NCBI GenBank assembly: GCA_973895155.1
Contig: OZ316892.1
Span: 30,442,001 to 30,506,000, forward strand
Origin: Marsupella aquatica
Lineage: Eukaryota; Marchantiophyta
Direction: 5' to 3'
Length of the DNA: 64,000 nucleotides
The position numbers were made by a program, and so were the translations under genes. Below are positions 34,322 through 46,065 of the stretch, one piece after another; position 1 is the stretch's first letter; each line of letters opens with the position of its first letter. The notes beneath the pieces are model-generated. The model made no database searches. It saw only the letters and a list, made by a program, of their open reading frames with translations, and was not told the origin of the DNA.

Positions 34322-35772
34322 GTATATACATTTTTGTGCAGCCCAACGATCGCAATGCCCGGTCTTTGCGGTCTTTTTCGTGGTCTTTTTGCCATGAGTG
34401 CCCAAAAAATACCGTCCCGCCATGAACATACAAGGAACCAACATTACAAAGCAAGTTGAGCCCCGTGCCATTCTTCAAAAGTCACTACTTTGGGAGCCCG
34501 GATAGCACTGTGGCCTTCTTCCCATACTCCCCTCGCATCAACTCTGTCCACCCTCCCTCCCCGACATATAGGGTTTATTATAGGGTTCCCTTACCCTTGC
34601 ATTGTTCCTCGTGGCTCCCTCCCACGGCCCCCAATACACCAAGGGATCAACTACAATCCTGTCATCCTCCAAATGTCAACTCACATTTACGGTTCGGGGT
34701 TTACCGTTTACGGTTCAGGGTTTACCCTAGTTTTGTGTTCTTCTTGCCACGAACGCCCATAAAAGACAGTCGTGCCATGAAAATACAAAGTAAATCAATC
34801 CCCGCACCATTCTTCAAACGTCACTCCTTCGGGAGCCCGGATAGCACTGAGGCCGTCTTTCCGTACTCCCCTCGCACCAACTCTGCCCACCCTGCCATCT
34901 ATCGCGTAGAGCCTCTCCATACGCTGCGGCCACTGTGGACTGCCTCACCTCTGCCTCTCCTGGAACTTCACTCACAGGATTCACCGTCCTCTTTCTGGCC
35001 AATTCCGTAACACTCACTCATTTCCCCACCATCTAATTTTGCGACACCCGATTCCTGGCTTTACAGCAACCAGGACGCGTGACCCTAGACCCTCAACCCA
35101 CGTTCACTCCATGGGCACATCACTTGCCTTAGAGAACACGAACGCCCTCCACAAAACTATACTAGCACCACTACTGTACTAGTCCCACCTTTGCCTTCTT
35201 CCACCTCCCCGCTGCACGACTATCGCATAGAGCCTCTCCCTGTGCGGCTGGCCAGCTCACACCCGCCCAAAGTTTAGGGTTTATTAGGGTTGCCCGAACC
35301 TGGAATTACCTCAAACTCCATTCATGGCAAAAAACCAGGGCACCCCTCAGCCTTCCCTCCCAGCGGTTAGGGTTTTGTGTTTACGTGTTTAGGGTTTTCC
35401 CTAAACCCTTACCTTCTTCATCGTGGCTCCCTGCCCCGGCCTTGCACACACAAAGGGATAACTCCAATCCTGCCATTCTTGAAATGTCAACTCATGATCA
35501 CAACCCCGCATAGTGCAGCAATCTCATCATGAGCCCCAGGGCACCACTCAGCCTTCCCTCCTGGCAGTTAGGGTTTTGTGTTTACAGGTTTAGGGGTTTT
35601 CCCTAAACCCTTGCCTTCTTCCACTCCCCTTTGTGCAACTATCGCATAGAGCCTCTCCCTGTGCGGCTGGCCAGCACACACCCGCCCAAAGTTTAGGGTT
35701 TATTAGGGTTGCCCAAACCTGGAATTACCTCAAACTCCATTCATGGCAGAAAACCAGGGCACCCCTCAGCCT
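34322..35772 (+). repeat. Dispersed repeat family R2, long copy 1
   Basis: Begins TATATACATTTTTGTGCAG followed by CGATCGCAATGCCCGG, and has 'CCGGATAGCACTG' modules and several TTTAGGGTTT tracts. It matches 42497-43920 over nearly its full length, and its first 0.5 kb matches 36032-36590. Frames here of up to about 280 codons are repeat by-products: they are Pro/Ser-rich and occur only where the repeat occurs. Confidence 0.85.
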
Positions 35773-36030
35773 GTACATATCTTCTCCTCACTGTGCGTGC
35801 AATGAGGCCGGTCTTCTGGCCATTTCAGGGTATTTAGGGAGCCTAGTGCACGGTCTCCTACATGCAGTGCACGGTCTTGACGTTTCAACATTTGGACTCC
35901 CATAACATTATTATTAAAACCTTTAAACTCCGCTAGTATTGATTAGGGTTACTTACGGGTGGTTACCGTAGGCTCCCATAACATTATTTTTTAAGTATTC
36001 ATACACCACTAGCATTCATGGTGGCTCACT
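35773..36030 (+). repeat. Dispersed repeat family R1, copy 2
   Basis: Starts TGTACATATCTTCTCCTCAC and resembles the first 260 bp of 28899-29290, ending at the GGCTCACTTG junction where an R2 copy begins. Confidence 0.85.
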
Positions 36031-36031
36031 T

Positions 36032-36582
36032 GTATATACATTTTTGTGCAGCCCAGCAATCACAATGCCCGGTCTTTTTCGTGGTCTTTTTGCCACGAGT
36101 GCCCGAAAAAGACCATCCCGCCATGAAAATACAAAGGAACCAACATTACAAAGCAAGTCGATCCCCGCGCCATTCATTAAAACTCACTGCTTTGGGAGCC
36201 CGGATAGCACTGCGGCCTTCTTTCCATACTCCCCTCGCATCAACTCTGCCCACCCTCCCTCCCCGTCATTTAGGGTTTATTTTAGGGTTCCCTTACCCTT
36301 GTGCTGTTCCTCGTGGCTCCCTCCCACGGCCCCCTAAAATACAAAGGAACCAACATTACAAAGCAAGTCAATCCCCGCGCCATTCTTCAAAACTCATTGC
36401 TTCGGGAGCCCGGATAGCACTAAGGCCTTCTTCCCATACTCCCCTCGCATCAACTCTGCCCACCCTCCCTCCCCGTCATTTAGGGTTTATTTTAGGGTTC
36501 CCTTACCCTTGGGCTGTTCCTCGTGGCTCCTTCCCACGGCCCCCAATTCACCAACGGATCAACTACAATCTTGTCATCCTAT
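36032..36582 (+). repeat. Dispersed repeat family R2, short copy with internal duplication
   Basis: Begins GTATATACATTTTTGTGCAG. The arms GGTCTTTTTCG (36081) and CGAAAAAGACC (36105 region) with inner CGTGG/CCACG form a strong hairpin. The module AAATACAAAGGAACCAACAT through CGTGGCTCC(C/T)TCCCACGG is present twice in tandem (about 36126-36334 and 36335-36543). Confidence 0.8.
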
Positions 36583-36892
36583 ATATATTATCCGCGCACT
36601 ACACGTGCAATGTGCACGGCCGCCCGGCCGGTTTTTGCACCCAATACAAGGCTAGTGCACGGCCGCCCCCATGCAATGCACGGCCGGATTTTGCACTAAA
36701 CAGACCACAACTGCACAACAAAGTCGGATCTCAACCCACTACTAAACCCACTGTGACCCACGCGACCAGCCCTCTGCAACCATGCCCATTTATGGCGCAA
36801 ACCCATATACCCAAACCCTCAGCCGTGCGCATGCACGGTATAATACAGCCGATCACAGTCTAGTACATAAGCCGTATATTACATAGTCACCA
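36583..36892 (+). repeat. Dispersed repeat family R3, copy 1
   Basis: Begins TATATATTATCCGCGCAC, then ACGTGCAATGTGCACGGCCG. It is nearly identical to 42207-42496 over about 300 bp, apart from a 20-bp-scale indel. It abuts the target of element C. Confidence 0.85.
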
Positions 36893-36921
36893 TAATTTCT
36901 CTAGCTTGACCTCATACCAAG

Positions 36922-39900
36922 TGTGGTGCGTCCCATGGCTCCCTAAACCCAAGAAACCCCCCAGCACAAGCCGATTCCCGCAGGTTTCACACTTGGCGGG
37001 GCCATTTCCTCGGCTTAGCGGCATGGGACGCTGCTAACCTCCTTCTACTACTACTATTAACATTTTACACACATATACTGGACAGATCCTTCATCGGGTC
37101 ATGAGATATGTAGCCGGCCTACTCTAGGCCTTCCCTTGTCTTCCTCTCCTTCTGGTTAGGTATATTTGGATTCCGCCGCCGGAATGATCCCCAATAGGCT
37201 TGGTTAAGCCGCTAAGACCTCTCTCAGCTCGACACATCCAACTCTCACTCCCTTGCTTACTTTCCTTCTCCTATTAGTTGATGTGGGCACTCTTCACACA
37301 AGTTAATGCGACACACAAATAGTAAAATGACTCCTTCTGACTGAGTCATACCATGCACTTGCCATACAAACAGTACATCTCATACACAAGCTTTGCGAAC
37401 TAAGCCGTGAGGCCAACTCTATTCAGCTGTTAGGCATGAGGAAACATGAATATACACAAGGTCACTGTATGACTAACCGAGAGCTTCTCTTACTACTTGA
37501 TCCCAGCCCGGCTGGTGCAAACTAAAAACTTGCTAAAGAAGAGGCCCTGAGCTCCCCGCAGCCCAGGTACTTATCCTGGTAGCGGATCCGCCTAATTCTT
37601 TGCAGCGTAAGCCTAATCTACCTAACAGAATCTACCTGCCCGGATCTACCTATGTACAGCAAGGCAGGGGCACAAGTGTTGCTCCTACCAGTGGAACTGC
37701 AATCCCACTAAGCTAAGTGTCAGGGCCGCTCCTGGTCCTGATCCTAATTTTAAACTTGGAGATCAGCGCCCGCCCTGCCCACTCACGCCTCCAACCTCCA
37801 CGTCAGCCCTTCCTAAAAGGAACGACACCCTTGCACCGTCACGACACCGGTGGTGGATCCCCAATGGACGCCCCCAACGCTTCCTCCTCAGCCACTGCCG
37901 TTGGCCCATCTACTGACAGATTACCTGCCCTTGACTGAGTCAACTCTCCATCGGCCTGACTGGGCCCACCCTCGGCCTCGGCATCGGCTCGGGAATCATT
38001 CTCGGCTACGGCCTCAGCCTCGGCTTCGGCCTCAGCTTTGGCCACTGTCTCCCCGGCTTGCTCAAGGGGTGGATCTGGGATACCGGCCTCATTACTGAGT
38101 AGCTCGGCTTGGGCCGCGCCATCCCCACCTTTGGTGATAGCGGAATCTATTGTTGTGTTCATGCCGGAGGTTGGTGCCGGTTTGAGTACGGCTTGAGGGG
38201 TCGAATAACCTCCGGACCCCGAAGGTTTTCGCTTCTTCTTCTTCACTATCTCCACAGCTGGTTCCTTCCCTTTGCCGCCCACGTTTGGCACCGGGCCGTG
38301 TGTCACGGTTGGTCCTTCGGCAATTACCACCCCTGGTAACTGGTTCGCCCCAACGGGAGATGGTCCTGCTGCAGCTAAGCATTTAAATACTACGGCTTGT
38401 TTCATCAGCCGCTCTGTTTGGTTGTCGGCCCGCCGCTGTAGGTTCTCCATCTTCCTCGTGATTTCCTCCAACTCCTCCTGGGTCTCATCCAGGTCCTTAC
38501 GTGCCCCCTCCAGCTCGTTTTTGGCCTCCTCCTGCTCCCTGTGGGCTTCCTCCAACTCCTTTTTCAAGGTAGCCCTCTCCTCCTGGGTTGCTCTAAGCTC
38601 TTTGTCGAGCTCTGTCATGATCTCAGACTCCATTTTATTCATCTTGGCATAAGTCTGATCGAGCATATTGTCCTTCTCCCTTAGGTCGGCCTTGAAGCTG
38701 GCCGTTAGGGACGCAAGCTCCTGCTGCAGCGCAATAATCCCTTGATAGGATTTCCCTAACTCGGCCTCCTTCTGCTCAAGGGCTCCGCGGATTTTCTCGA
38801 GCTCCCCCTTCAACGCCCATTCCTTTCTTTGGGTCTCCACCATGACCCGGTTGTTGACTGCTATATGGGCCTCCTCAGCGTCTCTCAGCTCCTTCTTCCA
38901 TTTCTCCCTGTCCTTGATTGCGTCGGCCAATTCTCCCTGGGTCTGAGTCAATTTATCCTTGATAATCTGACCATCAGCCTGTGCTATGTCCAACTGCCCC
39001 TGCATGATGTTCAGCTCATGCCGCTTAATCCGCAGTTCATCTTGGGCTTTCTTGGCCGCCCTTAGTTCTTCAATCTCGGCTTCCATCCTTCTAAGCCGTC
39101 GGATGACCTCGTCCTTCTTGCTTCTCTCTAAAGCCACCGCTTCATCTAATTGGTGCTTCTCCAACTGCTCCCTATGGAAAAAGGGTCCTACCTCCAACTC
39201 CTCCCCAAAGATGCCGAGCGCAAGTTCCCCACACATCTCACCATATTCCATGGCTCTATTCTTAGCGTAGGTGGAGTAAGTAGAAGTGATCGGCATCGTC
39301 CATCGCGGCCTCTGCTCCCAAGCCGTCTTGCGGATCTCTTCAATTGTGGCTAGAGGTTTGCTTCCTTTTTTGGCTAGCCGCCTGATGTCCTCCGGCCAGT
39401 CTCCTCTTGGTAAATCCTTTTCCCTAGCCAAGGCTGCCTCCTCTTCCTGCCTGATTCGCTCCTGAAATTCCTGTGCCGTCTGTTTTATGCCGTCAAAGCT
39501 CGGGGGAGCAACATCTGGTGGGGGAGACTCAGGGCTACTCTGCTGGTTGGGGTCCCCTCATACTACCCTTGGAAGTGTGGGGATAAACCGGCCACAGGTC
39601 CTTACTCCTGGAACGTGATGGTCCGACCCATAGCCGGAGTTATCATGGCTGCAGTCCTCCACTATCTCCTCTACTTCTTGGACTTCCGGCTTCTCCGTCT
39701 CTTCTTCGTCGATAGGAGCTTCAGGCAAGTCTTCCTCAGATTCAGAGCTTGAGACTCCTACGTACATTCGAACACCCGGCTTGGATTCTGGCCTGATTCT
39801 CTCCTTATTTCCGGTAAAGGGGTTTTCCCTTGTAAGTCTGCTTAGGTTGACCTCTGGGGCAATGTCCTGCATTGTTGCCGTTGCCGTTGTCGTTGTCGTT

Positions 39901-41616
39901 CTCTTTTCTTTCTCCAGTAGTTTCAGCAGATTCTGCATGCCTGGTTGCTGCATCGGCAAGTCTTCCTTCCTTGGCCTAAACACCTGCTCAATCGTAGGGC
40001 TGACAGGTGGTTGAGGCTTCTCTGCTACCGGCCTCGGTGCTGGCGCTTCCTCGGGTGTCCTTACCTGTAGGGGAAGTACTGGGGCAAAGGTCTGACCTCT
40101 GGCATACCGGCACAATAGCGGCATGTGATAGGCAAGCCGCGACACGCTCCCCATGCCGATTACCTGTTGCTCCTCCTTTAAGATCTTCTTCAATTGGTTG
40201 AGGAGGTACCCGTTGTAGTCCCGGCTTGGGTCTGGCCTCTCTGCCAGATAGACCTGTGCCTTGCCGATCTCTGCCCTCGGCAAGTTACAATGCATGGTTA
40301 CCCGCAAGAAGTCGATCATCTCTCCTATGTGCGGGTTGGTACAGGTGTTCCGGAAGAAGCCATTCTTCGTTGATGGCCCGGGGAACGACCGGAACTCTTT
40401 GTCAGGCAAGGTCTTCCTGGTATCAACCTTGGTCTTATTGCCTATCGGCAAGCCAAACACTTCGGCAATTACCTTGGGAGTAAGATAGAAATCCTTCCCA
40501 TATATCCTCGTGCAATTGGTCTCGGGTTCCCATGACCCCACGAATTCTAATAGGTCTGACTCCGGCACCTCCGGCTTCAACCATGGTAATCTTACAAAGG
40601 CCTCTAAGCCGGATCCAGCCATGAAGCCTTGGTACTTCTTGGTCTGCATGGGCGTAAAGCATGCATCCTCCTCCCGTGCAAAATGTAGTTGCACCTCCAC
40701 TGGTAGAGTTGTCGCCCAGCCCTTCCAGGTGTCATCCCTGGTTGGAATGGCATTAATGGGATCGACCTCCTCCTCTTCGGCTTCTCCCTGCCTCCCGCTC
40801 TGCTGCTCGGCTGGCTTCTTTGGTGCCGCCGACCTCATTCTTTTTGCCGGGGTGGCTTCATCGATGACGGCTCCCTTCCTTTTCATCTTGGCTGCCGTGG
40901 AGGTTTCTCCTAGCACCGTTGCCTGGGTCCACCTTTCCGTGCTACCCTTCAATTCCCAGTGTATGTCGTTGCAGTTCTTGATGGCCTCTCGAATGCCGAT
41001 GATTCTATCTTCGCAAAACAGAAGATCATCGAGCTGATTGGAAGTAGGAGTCCACAAGAACTCGGCCTTGATGAGTTCGCCTCCTAAGAAAGCCGTTTTC
41101 TGCAGCTCCCACAATCGAGCGAGCTCCTGTCGTTCTCGAGCTGCCCTTTCTGATTCTTCGTCCTCGTAAGTCTTGATGTACTCAGTTGCCCGTTCGAACA
41201 GGCAACCCCAGAAATGTGCCGCTTGATTGACGTTGCTCATACCCTCCTTAGGTCGATCGTTGGTATCTACTCTCTCCCCGAGTGCTTGCCTAAGCAGCTG
41301 ACAGTAGTTGGCCTCCCGTAGTCGTCTACCGAGTTCGTGCCTGCAAATGAGCCACAACTCCTCGCGAGCTGCCCTTACCCCTCTCCTCTTCCGGTCCTTC
41401 CTCCCGTTGATCCTTCCTAGCTGCCAACGCTTAGCGCGCCCTAACCCTAATCGAGTTCTCTCCCTTGGCGTCCTTACTTCCGGCCTCGGCTCGGGTTCCA
41501 TAGTTGCCCCTAATTGTTTATATTTTCCTTGTTTTGTCCCTATACTAAGGTGTTTCCAGGGTGCATTCCTGCTTTACCCACTCAACTGGCCGAGTGATTC
41601 CTGGCTAGGCATCACA
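36922..41616 (-). mobile_element. 4.7-kb mobile element, complete copy C
   Basis: The element is 4,695 bp. Left end TGTGGTGCGTCCCATGG; right end GGCATCACA; flanked by perfect 5-bp duplications CCAAG (36917-36921 and 41617-41621). Structure is the same as copy B. Copy A is its closest relative. The 0.9-kb non-coding tail (36922-37838) is shared with copy B along its length. No long terminal repeat, primer-binding site or polypurine tract was recognised. Confidence 0.9.
37839..41501 (-). pseudogene. Mobile-domain-like/coiled-coil protein of element C, one nonsense change
   Basis: A single frame of 1,221 codons (41501 to 37839) is broken only by TGA at 39558-39560. Copies A and B have CGA (Arg) there, a C-to-T change in CG context. 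The N-terminal 646 residues hold the basic region, the charged linker and the mobile-domain-like block (FYLTPKVIAEVFGLPIGNK, IGEMIDFLRVTMHCN). The part after the stop holds the coiled coil (HELNIMQGQLDIAQADGQII, LEEAHREQEEAKNELEGARK), an Ala/Glu-rich repeat and a KKKKRKPSGS patch. Reading through or around one stop would restore the whole frame, so recent activity of the family is likely. Confidence 0.85.
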
Positions 41617-41664
41617 CCAAGACCGGGGGGGGCAGAGGGGAAAAACGACTGCACCACATGATTT

Positions 41665-41935
41665 CTGTTTTTGGGGTACCTGTAAAAAAAGTGCTATCTG
41701 AGCAAGTAAAACCCATAGTTTTCAATTTTGGGGGGAACCTGTAAAAAAACGTGCTATCTGGAGCGCGCACACCCATGTTTACTATTTTTGGGGTACTTTT
41801 CCAAAAATGTGCTATTTGAGCACGTAAAACCCAGGTTATCAATTTTGGGGGGAACTTGTCAGAAAGAGTGTACTATCTGAGCATGCACTCCATGTTTCTA
41901 TTTTTTGGGGTGCGTGCACACCGAACAATGCAAGG
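41665..41935 (+). repeat. 59-60-bp tandem repeat, four to five units
   Basis: The anchor GTGCTATCTGAGC or a variant recurs at 41691, 41751, 41809 and 41868. Each unit has a TTTTGGGG(T/G) run and AAAACCCA. It lies immediately right of element C. Confidence 0.8.
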
Positions 41936-41937
41936 CA

Positions 41938-42018
41938 ATTTAGGGTTTAGGGTTTACTCGGCTTTGGGGTTTAGGGTTTAGGGTTTACTCGGCTTTGGGT
42001 TTTAGGGTTTTGCGTTCT
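41938..42018 (+). repeat. Interstitial TTTAGGG (plant telomere-type) tract
   Basis: Several TTTAGGG units interrupted by TTTACTCGGCTTTGGGG. The unit type is that of most plants. It is short and internal, so it is not a chromosome end. Confidence 0.8.
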
Positions 42019-42202
42019 CAACATGCTCCGGGCACCGCCAGCTGTTCACCCCACATGTACGCATTGTCCATACCATCCATGGCGGGGTAGTACCACGGAT
42101 GGGATGCGCGCAATGTCACGCACAAGAAAGCTTTGTACACCAACACATTTCTACGCAGTGTACGGCCGGCCCCATGCAATGCACGGCCGGCTTTCCACCT
42201 AA

Positions 42203-42496
42203 TCCTATATATATTATCCGCGCACTACACGTGCAATGTGCACGGCCGCCCGGCCGGTTTTTGCACCCAATACAAGGCTAGTGCATGCAATGCACAGCCG
42301 GATTTTGCACTAAACAGACCACAACTGCACAACAAAGTCGGATCTCAACCAACTACTAAACCCACTGTGACCCACGCGACCAGCCCTCTGCAACCATGCC
42401 CATTTATGGCGCAAACCCATATACCCAAACCCTCAGCCGTGCGGAGGCACGGTATAATACAGCCGATCACAGTCTAGTACATAAGCCGTATATTAT
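42203..42496 (+). repeat. Dispersed repeat family R3, copy 2
   Basis: Starts CCTATATATATTATCCGCGC, nearly identical to 36580-36892, and runs directly into an R2 copy whose TATATACATTTTT head begins where R3 ends. Confidence 0.85.
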
Positions 42497-43925
42497 ATAT
42501 ACATTTTTGTGCAGCCCAGCGATCGCAATGCCCGGTCTTTGTGGTTTTTTTCATGGTCTTTTTGCCACAAGTGCCCGTAAAAGACCGTCCCGCCATGAAA
42601 ATACAAAGGAACCAACATTACAAAGCAAGTCGATCCCCGCGCCATTCTTCAAAAGTCACTGCTTTGGGAGCCCGGATAGCACTGCGGCCTTCTTCCCATA
42701 CTCCCCTCGCATCAACTCTGCCCACCCTCCCTCCCCGTCATTTAGGGTTTATGATAGGGTTCCCTTACCCTTGCGTTGTTCCTCGTGGCTCCCTCCCACG
42801 GCCCCCTATACACCAAGGGATCAACTACAATCCTGTCATCCTCCAAATGCCAACTCACGTTTACGGTTTGGGGTTTACTGTTTACATTTCAGGGTTTACC
42901 GCTTACGATTTAGGGTTTACCCTAGTTTTGTGTTCTTCTTGCCACGAACGCGACAGTCGTGCCATGAAAATACAAAGTTAATCAATCCCCGCACCATACT
43001 GCTTCGGGTTCCCGGATAGCACTGCCGCCATCTTCCCGTACTCCCCTCGCACCAACTCTGCCCATCCTGCCATCTATCACATAGAGCCTCTCCATACGCT
43101 GCGGCCACTGCGGACTGCCTCACCCCTAAACCCTAAACCCTAAACCCTAAACTCCTGGAACTCACTCATGGGATTCACCTCTTTCTGGCCAAATCCGTTG
43201 CACTCGGTCATTTCCCCGCCATCTAATTTTGCAACACCCGATTCATGGGTTTACAGCAACCAGGACGCGTGACCCTAGACCCTCAACCCATGTTCACTCC
43301 ATGGGCACAGCACTCGCCTTAGAGAACACAAACGCCCTCCACAAAACTATACTAGCACCACTACTGAACTAGTCCCACCTTGCCTTCTTCCACCTCCCTG
43401 CTGCACGACTATCGTGTAGAGCCTCTCCCCGTGTGGCTGGCCAGCTCACACCCGCCCGAAGTTTAGGGTTTATTAGGGTTGCGTGAACCTGGAATTACCT
43501 CAAACTCCATTCATGGCAGAAAACCAGGGCACCCCTCAGCCTTCCCTCCCGGCGGTTAGGGTTTAGGGTTTACGTGTTTAGGGTTTTCCCTAAACCCTTA
43601 CCTTCTTCGCCGTGGCTCCCTGCCCTGGCCTCACGCACACAAAGGGATAACTCCAATCCTGCCATTCTTGAAATGTCAACTCATGATCACAACCCCGCAT
43701 AGTGCAGCAATCTCATCACGAGCCCCAATGGTATCAAACTAGGGCACCACTCAGCCTTCCCTCCTAGCACTTAGGGTTTTGTGTTTACGGGTTTAGGGAA
43801 AATCCCTAAACCCTTCCCTTCTTCGTTGTGGCTCCCTGTCCCGGCCATGCAAACACAAAGGGATGAACTCTGATCCTGCCATTCTCGAAATGTCAACTCA
43901 TGATCACGACACCCCACATAGTGCG
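42497..43925 (+). repeat. Dispersed repeat family R2, long copy 2
   Basis: Matches 34322-35772 with scattered changes. An inserted CCCTAAA array (43124-43153) interrupts the stretch that ends in CTCCTGGAACT in copy 1. Its frames are repeat by-products, not genes. Confidence 0.85.
43124..43153 (+). repeat. Perfect CCCTAAA array (four units)
   Basis: Four uninterrupted CCCTAAA units lie in R2 copy 2. They are absent from the same place in R2 copy 1, so they were gained at this site, for example by break repair. Confidence 0.8.
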
Positions 43926-45160
43926 GTGATCCCACCACGAGCCCTGATAGAGTATAATTATGAAACTTTAAAATTTTGCTTTTAATTCCCTTTTTTTCTT
44001 CTCTTTATTTAATTTTGCAGTTTTTTGGATTATTCAATGGTGCCAAAGGTAAGAAGAGGGGGAGGAATGGAGTGGTGAGGGAGTGAAGAAATAGTAAGAG
44101 GGAAAGAGAAAAATTAAAATGCTCCCCTCCCAATACCATTGTGCGACCACACCTTGACCCCACAAAGCCCCGAGGGGCCATCACCTCGACATCTTTTTTT
44201 CTCAATGACATCTTGGCCGACACAACTTCTTTTGCGCAACCCACGGGTATTGAGCTAGATTCTAGTTCTAGTAATAATAATAATAATAATGGATACCACG
44301 CCCACCGACAAGGGAGGGAGCAACAAGCCCACCTCCCCGCCACGGCGCCACACATATATGAGGAGGGAGGGAGCTGCTTTTAATAATATAATATTATTAT
44401 TAGGGTGGGAGAGGTCACCCCGCCCGGCGGCCCTGTGCGGCTGTGCTAACGACCGTGAGCTGCCCCACGCGTCCCCTATGAAGGAGGTAGCGGCAACCAA
44501 GGGAGAGACCAAGGAGACTGAGAGTCAGCACCGGTGGAGACGCGATGCGCGACAAAGGAGCAATTATTATGGAGAGACGATCGATGACAAAGGAGCAACA
44601 AGGGAGAGGGAAGCAGGGACATCCCGCCGTACACAGACCCTACAAACCGACTTCCTGAGATGATCTAGACTCCCTGGAGTTATTTGGGGTGCAAATAGGC
44701 CCCGGGGTCCCATCCCTAAAACCAGTAGTATATATAAGGGGACCACCCCCTCTCAAACATCCAAGGTGACATGGTGTTGGAGAGTAATAATAAAGAAGGA
44801 AGTCCATTTGCCCCCAACCTCAAAATGTCAACTGATCAGGAGCCCGGATAGTGCAGCGGCCTCAGTTGCGAACTCTCATGGCATCATACCATGGCACCAT
44901 TCACCCAGCTGGTATCTGTTCTTTGGCTCCGGCCCAACTGAACCCATGCCCTGCTCAACACCACACACCCCCGGTTTTCAGGCTCTCTAGAGTCTTTGTG
45001 CAGACACCCTCCACGCTGAAGGGGCACAAATACCCCATAACTGTCCACTAACTGAAAAACAGCAACCGTACACCTTAAACCTAAGCGGACTTTGTCCCTA
45101 AATTCAATTTTTGACCCGGGATATGCGGCTCTCGTGTAGAGCATCTGTTTTGTGCGGCCC
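43926..45160. other. No convincing gene
   Basis: Overlapping frames on both strands at 44000-44660 conflict and have no recognisable domain. An AAT microsatellite lies at 44269-44290. A CCCGGATAGTGCAGCGGCC module at 44841 is a relic of R2. Confidence 0.4.
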
Positions 45161-45162
45161 TG

Positions 45163-46065
45163 TATATATCTTCTGTATATATCTTCTCTGCACAGCGCGT
45201 GCAATGAGGCCGGTCTTCAGGCCATTTTGGGGTATTTGGGATGCGGGGTGCATGGTCTCCATGTTTAAGAGTTAGACTCCCATAACATTGTTGTTTAAAC
45301 CTTTACACTCCGGTAGTATTGATTAGGTGACTTACGGGGGTACCTTACACTCCCATAACATTGTTGTTTGAACCTTTAGACTCCGGTAGTATTGATTAGG
45401 GTGACTTACGGGGGGTACCTTACACTCCCATAACATTTCCGATTCAACCTTTAGACTCTGGTAGTATTGATTAGGGTGACTTAAGGGGGGGTACCTTACA
45501 CTCCCATAACATTGTTGTTTGAACCTTTAGACTCCTGTAGTATTGAATAGGGTGAGTTACTGGGGTACCTTACACTCCCATAACATTGTTGTTTGAACCT
45601 TTAGACTCCGGTAGTGTTGATTAGGGTGACTTACAGGGGGGTACCTTACACTCCCATAACACTTCCGATTCAACCTTTAGACTCCGGTAGTGTTGATTAG
45701 GGTGACTTACGGGGGGGTACCTTACACTCCCATAACATTGTTGTTTGAACCTTTAGACTCCTGTAGTATTGAATAGGGTGAGTTACTGGGGGTACCTTAC
45801 ACTCCCATAACATTGTTGTTTGAACCTTTAGACTCCGGTAGTATTGAATAGGGTGAGCTACTGGTATACCTTACGCTCCCATGACATTGTTTTTTAAACC
45901 TTTGAAGTCCGGTAGTATTGATTAGGGTGACTTCTCGGGGGGTAGGAACTCCCATAACATTTCGATTCAAATCTTTTGACTCTGCTAGTATTGATTAGGG
46001 TGAATTACCGGGGGCAGCTTACGCTCCCATAACATTTCTGGTTCAACATTTCAAGTTGCAGCTGT
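45163..46065 (+). repeat. Family R1 copy 3 with an expanded 75-bp array
   Basis: The head (TATATATCTTCT duplicated, then GCACAGCGCGTGCAATGAGG) is followed by about eleven units of CTCCCATAACATT...CTCCGGTAGTATTGA.... Anchors lie at 45276, 45349, 45424, 45500, 45574, 45650, 45726, 45801, 45875, 45948 and 46023 (73-76 bp apart). Other R1 copies have only three or four such units. Confidence 0.9.

Noticed and set aside
36018-36863. 281-codon open frame as a gene
   Set aside because: It spans R2 and R3 repeat heads, is Pro/Ser/Thr-rich, and changes frame between repeat copies.
37590-37745. tRNA-like or SINE-like internal promoter in the tail of element C (minus strand TTAGCTTAGTGGGA)
   Set aside because: An A-box-like string is present, but there is no convincing B box at the right distance and no cloverleaf.
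29398-41616. Ordinary LTR retrotransposons with reverse transcriptase
   Set aside because: The first and last several hundred bases of copies B and C do not match each other as direct repeats, and no polymerase, integrase or protease motifs were found in the only long frame.
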